From Salinibacterium sp. SWN167 (GTDB taxonomy: Bacteria; Actinomycetota; Actinomycetes; Actinomycetales; Microbacteriaceae): 64,000 bases of DNA. The stretch covers positions 620,001 to 684,000 of the forward strand of contig NZ_JADYWU010000001.1 in assembly GCF_015864665.1 (NCBI RefSeq), in the 5' to 3' direction. Below are positions 8,544-16,131 of the stretch, in pieces. A program made the translations under genes and the position numbers. Under the pieces are notes generated by a model. It saw only the letters and a program-made list of their open reading frames with translations, made no database searches and had not been told where the DNA came from. Each line of letters opens with the position of its first letter. Position 1 is the first letter of the stretch.

Positions 8544-9164
8544 CGTCGAAGACTCGCCCTTCGAGGTTTGGATGTCATCATGCGCCTCACTGCTCGCTCG
8601 CTCGCTCACCTTCGCCGCTACCGTCGCGGTCAGTGTTCTGGCACTGGCCTCGTGTTCCGGCAGCTCGGCATCGGACACCGCCACAACCACGGTCGAATCG
8701 GCGGCGCCGGCCGAAACGGCGGAGTCATCTGGCGAACTGCAGGAGTTCACTGCCGATGTCTGGGCCGATAACTGGTTTGAGATGTATGTGAATGTGAGCT
8801 CGTTGGCGAAGACTCGGTTCCGATTACCACTGAGCGTTCTTTCAACAAGGAGACGTTCACCTTCATGGCGAGCTATTCGTTGACGATCGTGATTGAGGCG
8901 AAAGACTTCAAGGAGACCGACTCCGGTATTGAGTACATCGGTCTCGCTAATCAGCAGATGGGCGATGGTGGTCTGATTGCCCAAGTGACGGATGTCGCAG
9001 ACGACTGGTTCGCGACTGACTTCGATTCCCGCTCCTGGAACTCCGCGGGTGTTTTCAGCGCAGCCGAGGTCAGCCCCAAGGATGGCTATAACGAGGTCTC
9101 TTGGGATTCCTCAGCAGAACTCATCGGGGGAACAAGCCTCACGCAAGACAACACGAAGATCTAA
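8533..9164 (+). pseudogene. Lipoprotein gene interrupted by a one-base frameshift
   Basis: The first part (from an ATG at 8533 or, more plausibly, 8572) encodes a lipoprotein signal, LTFAATVAVSVLALASCSG, then a Thr/Ala/Glu-rich linker and DVWADNWFEMYVN. The sense then continues in another frame as ELVGEDSVPITTERSFNKET and on to the stop at 9164 (IEYIGLANQQMGDGG, GYNEVSWDSSAEL). Adding one base near 8794 would restore MYVNGELVGED, so a single-base deletion is the simplest explanation. A second possible shift lies at four GCTC units (8592-8607), because an ATG at 8580 (MRLTARSL) would join the signal peptide if one unit were lost. It is either a pseudogene, a contingency locus or a sequencing error. 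Function unknown; an extracellular ligand-binding protein is plausible. Confidence 0.65.
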
Positions 9165-9293
9165 TCCCCACGCCTAGTGACCGACTAGTAGCGAACAGCC
9201 AGCCATCAATTGGATTTCCGCGACGTTGATTTTGCCTTGACGTCTGAAATCAATTGGTGCTGCTGCCGAAGCGGCCTGCTCTGGGCGTGACTC

Positions 9294-9968
9294 TTACTCG
9301 CTGGAGATTCGATTAGACGACGGCTTCGAAGAATGAACTGTGCTGGAGCTGTGCTGCCCCAAGCTAGTGAGCAACCCGAACCTCGCGAGATGCGTGATTG
9401 CTTGCGTGCGCGTGCGCACGCCGAGCTTGGCATAAATCGACCCAAGTCGGCGGTAGGCAGAGCGCTCTGATAGACAGATATCCGAGGCGAGCGACTGTAC
9501 GCTATCTCCTCCGGCGAGCCGCCGAAGCCAAGAGAGTTCCTCGGCCGTGATTCCGTATTCTTCCAAGTCGGGGCCATTGCGGGCGAGGTCACGAGCGATT
9601 GCGGTCGGAAGTAGGCACATGTCCTCAAGTGAGGCGGTCACGCACCGAGTGATCGCGGCAGCGCTCGACATGCGCCTTACAGGGTAGACCCGACCGCGTC
9701 GCAGTAGCTCGGCGAATATATCGACGGATGCAGAGTCGACGAGCACCACGATCGGAGCTGCGAGGTTACCGCGCCGGACTCGGTCAAGATCAGACAAACC
9801 GAAGGTGCCGGTCAGGGAGACTACGAGCGCTCGGTCGCTACTGCCGCGGAGAAATGAAGCAGGGTCAGGCGGGCTGTCGATCACATCGAAGCCTTCCGCC
9901 TCCAGCGAAACTTCCAGCTCTCGCCGCACCATTGTCAGCGGGTCAATCACGCCAACAACAGTCCGCAT
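9294..9968 (-). CDS. LuxR-type transcriptional regulator with degenerate receiver domain, linked to the contractile-particle operon
   Basis: I use the ATG at 9968 (MRTVVGVIDP, 224 residues); the frame can be read up to 10100 but that extension is not protein-like. The N-terminal 120 residues have the alternating pattern of a response-regulator receiver (VVGVIDPLTMVRRELE, ALVVSLTG, APIVVLVDSA). The position of the phospho-accepting Asp appears to be Ser in ALVVSLTG, and the usual Lys region reads YPVRRMS, so phosphorylation is unlikely. A LuxR/GerE helix-turn-helix follows (ITAEELSWLRRLAGG, SDICLSERSAYRRLGSIYAK, LGVRTRTQAITH). The gene is divergent from the contractile operon, which it probably controls. 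Confidence 0.75.
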   Translation of the reverse strand: MRTVVGVIDPLTMVRRELEVSLEAEGFDVIDSPPDPASFLRGSSDRALVVSLTGTFGLSDLDRVRRGNLAAPIVVLVDSASVDIFAELLRRGRVYPVRRMSSAAAITRCVTASLEDMCLLPTAIARDLARNGPDLEEYGITAEELSWLRRLAGGDSVQSLASDICLSERSAYRRLGSIYAKLGVRTRTQAITHLARFGLLTSLGQHSSSTVHSSKPSSNRISSE

Positions 9969-10151
9969 GAGCCCAACTCCCCCTGATTTCGGTGGCGTCC
10001 CTCGTCTTGTGGACTTCCCCCACGGTGCGAGTTTAGCTCGTGTCGGTATTCCGATGTAAGGACTGAACTCTAATCTGTTGTGGGCCTTCATCGCGGTCAT
10101 GTCTCTGAGGATGTCAATTTTGGCGCCTACGAGTCACCACATGGCGGCTGG

Positions 10152-10167
10152 TTGACAGGGTTTGTCA
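10152..10167. promoter_or_regulatory. Inverted repeat in the divergent region before the contractile operon
   Basis: TGACA-GGGTT-TGTCA is a perfect 5-bp inverted repeat 36 bases before the first gene of the operon. TTGACA at 10152 could be a -35 box, though I see no convincing -10. It is a candidate operator for the LuxR-type regulator; the rest of 9969-10203 shows no other clear structure. Confidence 0.35.
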
Positions 10168-10203
10168 TAGACCCGCGCGAACGGTCACGCTCACAATGAA
10201 CGC

Positions 10204-11154
10204 GTGGACTTCTACGGAAAACAAGTGCTTGCGCTCGCCTCTCCCGCAAGCGCCGAAAGCCTGTTCACGGCGGAGCGGGCACGATCAATCTTGCACGCGG
10301 CATACTCGCTGAGGAGTGTAGCCGTCTCATCCGTGGATCTCGTGCGTGTGAAACGAGCAAGCGTTCTGGGAGCGACGCCATTGGGTGCGCAGGGTCAATT
10401 CTCGGTGACGGTCCCGGGCCAGGGTGGGTCGTGGGAGGGTCAACTGCGGATACTGCGCGACGAGTCGGCGCCAGCATTCGATTCAGAACTGAGAGTGGTG
10501 ATCTCCGCTTCCGCTCGAACAGCAACAACCGCGGTCACGGATGTGCGCACGACCAACTTGTCCGCAGATCTCACTATGGGAGCGGTCGATTCAAGAATCA
10601 TGGCAGATGATGGCGCGCTGCCGACCGACCCGGGTGCCCTTGAAGAACGTCGCCGTGTGGCGCTCGTGTCTGTGCTTCTCGACCGTTTCGAACGCCCCGA
10701 AGACTGGGACGCCGAACACTTTTGGAGGGAACAATCTGGGCGTGACCTAACTGAAGTGGTCGAGCGCTACAGTTCTCCGCGAGCCACTCTCGCGGCAGCT
10801 ATCGATCTTGTTGTGGAGCCGGATGCCGCGCCGAGGTCGATTGACTTCACCTTAGATCTGAGTGTGCTCGTTGTTCCATCGCCCTTCGAAGATTTGCGGA
10901 GCACCATCGATACGATTCGCCGCTGTCGCGGCGCGCTCGCCGCTAGTGCCAGCCAGTCGGAACCTGTCGCGGGCGCAGTATTGCGCGGACCCGTTCCTGT
11001 TGCAGTTGTATTCGAAAGCGGCGCTCTTGATGACGCTGATTTGCCGATTCTCGCCGGGGCGAACCCGACGAATGCGGCTGGGCGGAGAACTGCCCGACTA
11101 GAGGCGCTCAACGACCGTCTGGCATCCGCAGGCGTGGCTTTCGTACCCGTCTAA
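10204..11154 (+). CDS. First gene of the contractile-particle operon, unknown function
   Basis: The GTG-initiated 316-residue protein begins MDFYGKQVLALASPASAES and has no signal peptide or membrane segment. It looks alpha/beta with a beta-rich middle (GQFSVTVPGQGGSWEGQL, ELRVVISASART) and a C-terminal part with LDLSVLVVPSPFEDLRSTID. I do not recognise a family. Its position directly before the sheath gene would suit a tail-terminator, cap or assembly factor, but that is inference from location only. No good ribosome binding site precedes the GTG. The sheath gene follows after 54 bases. Confidence 0.6.
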   Translation: MDFYGKQVLALASPASAESLFTAERARSILHAAYSLRSVAVSSVDLVRVKRASVLGATPLGAQGQFSVTVPGQGGSWEGQLRILRDESAPAFDSELRVVISASARTATTAVTDVRTTNLSADLTMGAVDSRIMADDGALPTDPGALEERRRVALVSVLLDRFERPEDWDAEHFWREQSGRDLTEVVERYSSPRATLAAAIDLVVEPDAAPRSIDFTLDLSVLVVPSPFEDLRSTIDTIRRCRGALAASASQSEPVAGAVLRGPVPVAVVFESGALDDADLPILAGANPTNAAGRRTARLEALNDRLASAGVAFVPV

Positions 11155-11208
11155 CCAGTCACCCCCGAAAAGCGCAACCAACGAAGAAGACATCAAAGGA
11201 GAAGTCAC

Positions 11209-12381
11209 ATGGTCCTGGCGGCCTACCCCTATATCAAGGTAACGATCGATACCCGTGGGCTCCAACCGCGGGCCACGCGGGCAGTCGGCAATATCGGTAT
11301 CGTCGGCAGCACCGGCGGCGCTGGATCGGCGACGCCCAACCTGCCACTTCTGGTGACATCTGAACAGGACGCTCGAGTTGCTTTTGCAACTACGAATCCT
11401 GCGGGCGCGATTGCGGCGTCTGGGCGTTTGTATAAGTCGGTTGCGACGCTTCTGCGTCAGGATCCGGCGCCCAGTCGTGTTTACGCAGTTCCGACCGATG
11501 ATTCCGGAGGCACCCCCGATTACTCATCCGCCCTCGTTGCACTTGAGGCAGCCGACGTGCAATTCGTGCTTCTCGCGGGAGAGTACGACGTTGATGCGTT
11601 GGGAGCTCTAGCTGATCACGTCGAGAACGTAAGCAACTCAGGAAAACGACGGATCGCTGTTGCTGCAGTTGACCCCGAGCTCGATACCTCAGGCGCTGAT
11701 AACTACGCCGCGGGGGTCGAAGCGGAGTACGGCTCGATCAAGTCGGATTCGTCTCGCATGTTGCTCGTAGCTGCGCGCACAGGAACAGATGCGGACGGAG
11801 TGCACGGTGACGCGGCCGCCGCAGCCTGTGGCACGGTGGCGGGGTACGCCCCTCACATCAGCATCCTTATGAAGCAAGTGCGCGGGCTCGATATTGCGCT
11901 TCAAGACCAATTCTCCGCTTCTGATATCTCGCAGTTATCGGAAGGATTCATTGTGCCGATCATCGACCCGGAACTCATCGTCGGGGATGGCCTCTATCTC
12001 GGAGCGGGGCGAGCGTACACCTCCAACACGGAGCAGCTCTATATCGACATCGTGCGGGTTCTCGACGACATCGAGTACCGACTCAAAGCGGGGCTAATCG
12101 GCGCGATCGGCAATGTCCGCATCGACCGCCTTGGTATTCAGACGCTCACGAGTCGGCTGGACGGCATCCTTGCGCCGCTCAAGTCAGGCCGAGTTATCGA
12201 CGACTACTCGATCTACATTCCGATAGTCCCCACACTCGCCAAAGAAGAAGCAGATCGTTCCCCTGGAGAAGCGACGGTACTCACCGACACGCGTCTTAAT
12301 CGAACCGTGGAGGTCTTGTTGTCAGTGACCTACGCCGGCTCCATCCACACGCTCGACGTCCAGCTCGCACTCAAGGCCTGA
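11209..12381 (+). CDS. Contractile tail sheath protein
   Basis: ATG preceded by AAAGGAG at 11195. The 390-residue protein starts with a sheath-like N-terminus (AAYPYIKVTIDTRGLQP, then VGNIGIVGSTGGAG). It carries a variable middle domain and ends with the conserved inter-subunit domain: GNVRIDRLGIQTLTSRLDGI, RVIDDYSIYIPIVPT, DTRLNRTVEVLLSV, YAGSIHTLDVQLAL. Sheath subunits polymerise around the tube and contract to drive it into a target. The length is at the short end for eCIS and R-type pyocin sheaths (about 350-500). A single sheath gene is present, while many eCIS carry two or three. The tube gene follows after 10 bases. Confidence 0.85.
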   Translation: MVLAAYPYIKVTIDTRGLQPRATRAVGNIGIVGSTGGAGSATPNLPLLVTSEQDARVAFATTNPAGAIAASGRLYKSVATLLRQDPAPSRVYAVPTDDSGGTPDYSSALVALEAADVQFVLLAGEYDVDALGALADHVENVSNSGKRRIAVAAVDPELDTSGADNYAAGVEAEYGSIKSDSSRMLLVAARTGTDADGVHGDAAAAACGTVAGYAPHISILMKQVRGLDIALQDQFSASDISQLSEGFIVPIIDPELIVGDGLYLGAGRAYTSNTEQLYIDIVRVLDDIEYRLKAGLIGAIGNVRIDRLGIQTLTSRLDGILAPLKSGRVIDDYSIYIPIVPTLAKEEADRSPGEATVLTDTRLNRTVEVLLSVTYAGSIHTLDVQLALKA

Positions 12382-12391
12382 GGAGGTCATC

Positions 12392-12841
12392 ATGGAATCC
12401 ACTTGGAAGAACACTCGTCTTGCCGTATTCGTCGGCACCACAATGATCACGCCGGTAGATACTTTTACACCGTCGTTCTCGCTGAACACCGAGACGATAC
12501 ATAGCCTCGAAGCCACGCATGTCGGCTACGTCGCGAACCCAGAGTCGTTCACTTTCTCCGTATCGGTCAAAGCGATTGGTGGGGGTGCGGCGCATCTGAT
12601 GAACCTAGCGATGACAGGCACGGAGTTCTCGGTCGGGCTTTACCGTCAAGCAGATTCTTCTCCTGATGAATGGGACTTCGAGCAAATTTTGCTGGAAAAG
12701 TGCATCATTACTTCGGCAAATCCGTCGAACGCGACAACGAACGGAGCGCCCAACGCAACCTTCTCGGGTGTGGCGCGTAAGGCCGGCGCAACGCTAGTCG
12801 GAGAGTCGGATGCCGTGTCGCTGCCGGTGTTTGAGCCGTGA
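12392..12841 (+). CDS. Tail tube protein
   Basis: Strong ribosome binding site AGGAGG at 12381-12386, overlapping the sheath stop codon. The 149-residue, beta-rich protein (PVDTFTPSFSLNTETIHSL, PESFTFSVSVKAIGGGAAHL, GVARKAGATLVGESDAVSLPVF) has the size, position and character of the tube subunit of contractile tails and phage-tail-like particles. Only one tube gene is present, unlike the two or three tube paralogues of Afp/PVC-type systems. The stop overlaps the GTG start of the next gene by four bases. Confidence 0.75.
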   Translation: MESTWKNTRLAVFVGTTMITPVDTFTPSFSLNTETIHSLEATHVGYVANPESFTFSVSVKAIGGGAAHLMNLAMTGTEFSVGLYRQADSSPDEWDFEQILLEKCIITSANPSNATTNGAPNATFSGVARKAGATLVGESDAVSLPVFEP

Positions 12842-13104
12842 TCAATATTCTGAACGGCGATGTTGGTGAGAGCAGGCCGGCGCTATATGTCGATTCCACC
12901 GGACTCGCTGTCGTGCACGAGGGGGAGTGGGTGCTGCCCGCTGAAGGTGCCGCAGCAAAGCTCTCCGCTGCAGAGCCCGGCATCGTCGTAGAAGTACCGA
13001 TCGAGATAATTATCTCGATGCCCGTTAGCGATGCAGATCGTCGGGCGATTGCGGATCTGGTGCTCGGCGAACTGCGAGATGCCCTCGATGCGGAGGTTCG
13101 CTGA
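12838..13104 (+). CDS. Small contractile-operon protein (88 aa), possible assembly chaperone
   Basis: GTG start in a GTGA overlap with the tube gene. The protein contains AVVHEGEWVLPAEGAAAKL, which resembles the HEGEyVLP motif seen near the ends of some phage tape-measure proteins, and an acidic helical end (DADRRAIADLVLGELRDALD). Its place between tube and tape-measure candidate is where phages encode the tail assembly chaperones, but no sequence match to those is evident. Confidence 0.5.
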   Translation: MINILNGDVGESRPALYVDSTGLAVVHEGEWVLPAEGAAAKLSAAEPGIVVEVPIEIIISMPVSDADRRAIADLVLGELRDALDAEVR

Positions 13105-13107
13105 AAA

Positions 13108-16100
13108 ATGCTCGCCCGCATGCCCATTCTGCTCCGTATCCCGGCGCATCCTGACGATGAACAGGTTGCGGCAATCGAGGACGGTATAGCGAAGGCTGCC
13201 ACGACTGCACTTCGGCAGTTGCAGAAGCGAGGCGGTGCAAGAGATCGCGTGATTTTCAGGCCGGCCTTTTCGACGAGGCCGGAAGCCCCAGTGGAATCTG
13301 CTGTTCGCAGCGGGCTTGCTCGGCACGGTGATATCGCCCACTCAGTTGCGGCAAAGCTCGAGATCGTGTCCTCGACACAGGGCGGTAGTGGGCCTGTGCG
13401 CGAAAAACGCCGTGAAGACAGAGTCCAGAACGATGGAAGCTCCTATCTAATCCCGTTCTACGACGACGGTGAAGACGGCGAGGTAGAAGCGGTCGAGCGG
13501 AGCACGAGCGATTTTCCAACTCGGGCAGAAGTCCGTCAGGCTCTGCGTCAAAGAGTGGCGGACGGGGTTGCGCACCCGGGTTACTACGGTGGCGTGGTTA
13601 CCCCGAATGGAATCGTATTGATGCTGACATGGTATTGCGGCACGACGGGAATCGAGCAGTTCTGGGAAGGGCAGACCGATTTTTTAGACCTGAATTGGAC
13701 GGGAGATTCCCTCAGTGTTCGCGATTCCTCTAAGCGCGCCAGTTGGAGCCCGGGAGACACCGTGACTATGGAGTCGCGGGGCCCGATCGATGCAGAAGCT
13801 CTTGTTGACGCCGCGATCTCGAGAGGCATTGTTGGTTTCCGTGCGGAAGACCGAGAGCGGCTGACAGCTGAAGCTTTCGCGGACCGTCGGCGACTGCTTA
13901 TCGCAGAGATATCAGAGCGGACGCAAGGAAGCGTATTGGTTCGTGTGACCAGTTCCGCTGGTTCGTCAAATTTTGTTGGTGGCGCCATCTTTTCGTCCCG
14001 TTATATCCACGTCGCAGTAGGGAACACTGAAATTCCCGAGAACGAAGGCGAAGGGACAGGCTCTGGTGGTGCGGCTGAGACGGCAAACGGCGACGAGGTC
14101 AACGGCGGCTTTGCGGGTACCGGCGACGGAACAGACGGTGGCAGACGCGGTGGTCCGCTTGGCGACGCAAGCAACCCAGAGGAAGAGAGAACACGGTGGC
14201 CTCGGCGGGGTAGCGCGGAGAGCCAGCGATGCGAGCCCTACGAAGAAGAGAAGTCGCTAGAACAAATAGCGGCGACGCGGCCGGAAATCAGTGCGCGCCT
14301 CGCTGAACGCATTGTCGCCATCGCCAGCGCGCTCGAGATTGACCAGTGCAACTATGCCGGGCATTTCGCGATATCTGCCGCGCGTGCGATCGGAGCGATT
14401 GCTCACAGTATCGGGCTGGCTGCCAGACAGAATGCGGGCACAGCTACCGTCATTGCACGGCCTAACGGCGGAGGTAATAACGGCGTTATCGATATCGAAG
14501 TCGAGGTGACCCCAGGGCTGTTGTACCTCAAGGCGCTCGCCGATCTGGTCGCTGAAGTAGAAGCGTTCTACCAGCTTGTGCACTCGCTGTATACAGGGAT
14601 GGGAGATCGAGGGGCTGTGCAGTACGCGACCAGCTGGGGTATCGACTTTCTAATCGAAGCGAGCGACAGTCTTGAGGCGAGCTGCGCGCATCTCTTCGCT
14701 GAAACCTGCCGAGTGGTGCTCATGCAGCAACTCGAGTCGACGAGGGAGACCTTGGCCAACCGGAGCGGTTCTGGCCTCGATGACACCGTTCGGCACTTCG
14801 ATTCTGCACTTGGCATCCTTGGTGAACGTATCGTCGCAACTGAGCTTCTCCAGCGAGCCCTGCGCCGAAGCGGCCAGCTGGGGAGAACCGGAAGTGCGTC
14901 GGACATTCTGAGTGCTCCTGTGCCTCCAACGCCACGAGACCACTACTCCGAGATCGGTTATTCGCCGCCGCGTCCCTACGTGCTTGCTCCAATAACCGAA
15001 GCAGAGCGACTCGCGCTGGTCGATGGTGCGCACGTTGTTCAGCAGACCGAAGGCCGTCGGATCCAATGGCGCGATCGGCTGTGGACTCACGCCGACCTCG
15101 ACGAGCACAAGCAGCGCCAGCGCGCATTCCTCAATCAAATAGACCCCCTCTTCTTTCAAGTGGATGATCTGGTGGCTGTGCATGCGCGAGTGCTTCGCGA
15201 TGGCAGTGCCCGTCCGTACCTCGTCGAATTGCTTCGACGGCTCGTTCGCGCGAACGCGAATATTGCGGCTGAAGTTCGCGATGCGGACGATGGAATGTGG
15301 TTTGCCGTGGAGACGTCTCAATATGTAGAGGCGCAGGGAGGCTATAGCGAGCTCGGTACTCGCTACGCGATGCACGGCATTCACGGCCTTGCGGATTCTG
15401 AATTACGCCTACACATCGGCAGAGCGCGCTACATCTATAACCGCGGGGTTGACTTGGCCGTGGGGCGGAAAGCGCGGCACGATCTTGCAGGAACGATTCT
15501 CGAGACCGGCTTCATCATCGTGCTTGCTGTGGTGTGTGCCCCTCTCGGAGCGGTGGCCGCAGGCGCAATTGTGGGAATGGCGAGCCTCGGCTTTGCTGCG
15601 CGCGACGTACTTAATGCTGCCGACCGCGAAGAGCTCTATCGATCGCTGGAAGACCCCGAGGCGGTTCTGTCGTGGCAGGAGGTGCAGCTCGAATGGATGA
15701 TGGCGACGCTCAGCGTAGCCTTCTCAATTTTTGACGTTGCAGCCGTCGGCAGGGCAGTGCGTGCGGGAGTCGTGCCGTTGAAAAGTGCCGTGCGGGGAGG
15801 GACTCGAGAGACCATTCGGCTCGAGTACCAGAAGGTCTTGCGGAATCTCGCAGAAGGGGCTCTCGAACATGCGATTCGTCAAGCAGCAACCGATGTCGTG
15901 ATGCAGGTCATCATGTCTGAGCTCATGCCCGTGGTACTGGCCCCCGTAATCGCCGAAGTTGGACAACGCGCGGCGGTTGAACACGGTCTCGACGTCGACG
16001 TTTCAGGAATTCTTGAGACTTCCGGGATCGATGTTTCGATGATCTCCGCAGATCCTGACTCGCGCGAGGCGATTGACTCGATGCGCGAGGCGGATACAGC

Positions 16101-16131
16101 GTTCGCGGCCGAGGAAAGCGGGACGCGATGA
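13108..16131 (+). CDS. Large (1007 aa) contractile-operon protein: tape-measure candidate or cargo
   Basis: Starts 3 bases after the previous gene and ends in an ATGA overlap with the nuclease-like gene. Three regions can be seen. Residues 1-310 are alpha/beta with QLQKRGGARDRVIFRPAFST and HPGYYGGVVTPNGIVLMLTW. Residues about 310-375 are a Gly/Asp/Glu/Arg-rich low-complexity linker. Residues 380-1007 are mostly helical, with a strongly hydrophobic stretch GFIIVLAVVCAPLGAVAAGA followed by IVGMASLGFAARDVL. A long helical protein with a membrane-active segment, placed right after the tube, fits a tape measure, but the folded N-terminus and linker would also suit a modular effector. I recognise no family. 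Confidence 0.6.
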   Translation: MLARMPILLRIPAHPDDEQVAAIEDGIAKAATTALRQLQKRGGARDRVIFRPAFSTRPEAPVESAVRSGLARHGDIAHSVAAKLEIVSSTQGGSGPVREKRREDRVQNDGSSYLIPFYDDGEDGEVEAVERSTSDFPTRAEVRQALRQRVADGVAHPGYYGGVVTPNGIVLMLTWYCGTTGIEQFWEGQTDFLDLNWTGDSLSVRDSSKRASWSPGDTVTMESRGPIDAEALVDAAISRGIVGFRAEDRERLTAEAFADRRRLLIAEISERTQGSVLVRVTSSAGSSNFVGGAIFSSRYIHVAVGNTEIPENEGEGTGSGGAAETANGDEVNGGFAGTGDGTDGGRRGGPLGDASNPEEERTRWPRRGSAESQRCEPYEEEKSLEQIAATRPEISARLAERIVAIASALEIDQCNYAGHFAISAARAIGAIAHSIGLAARQNAGTATVIARPNGGGNNGVIDIEVEVTPGLLYLKALADLVAEVEAFYQLVHSLYTGMGDRGAVQYATSWGIDFLIEASDSLEASCAHLFAETCRVVLMQQLESTRETLANRSGSGLDDTVRHFDSALGILGERIVATELLQRALRRSGQLGRTGSASDILSAPVPPTPRDHYSEIGYSPPRPYVLAPITEAERLALVDGAHVVQQTEGRRIQWRDRLWTHADLDEHKQRQRAFLNQIDPLFFQVDDLVAVHARVLRDGSARPYLVELLRRLVRANANIAAEVRDADDGMWFAVETSQYVEAQGGYSELGTRYAMHGIHGLADSELRLHIGRARYIYNRGVDLAVGRKARHDLAGTILETGFIIVLAVVCAPLGAVAAGAIVGMASLGFAARDVLNAADREELYRSLEDPEAVLSWQEVQLEWMMATLSVAFSIFDVAAVGRAVRAGVVPLKSAVRGGTRETIRLEYQKVLRNLAEGALEHAIRQAATDVVMQVIMSELMPVVLAPVIAEVGQRAAVEHGLDVDVSGILETSGIDVSMISADPDSREAIDSMREADTAFAAEESGTR

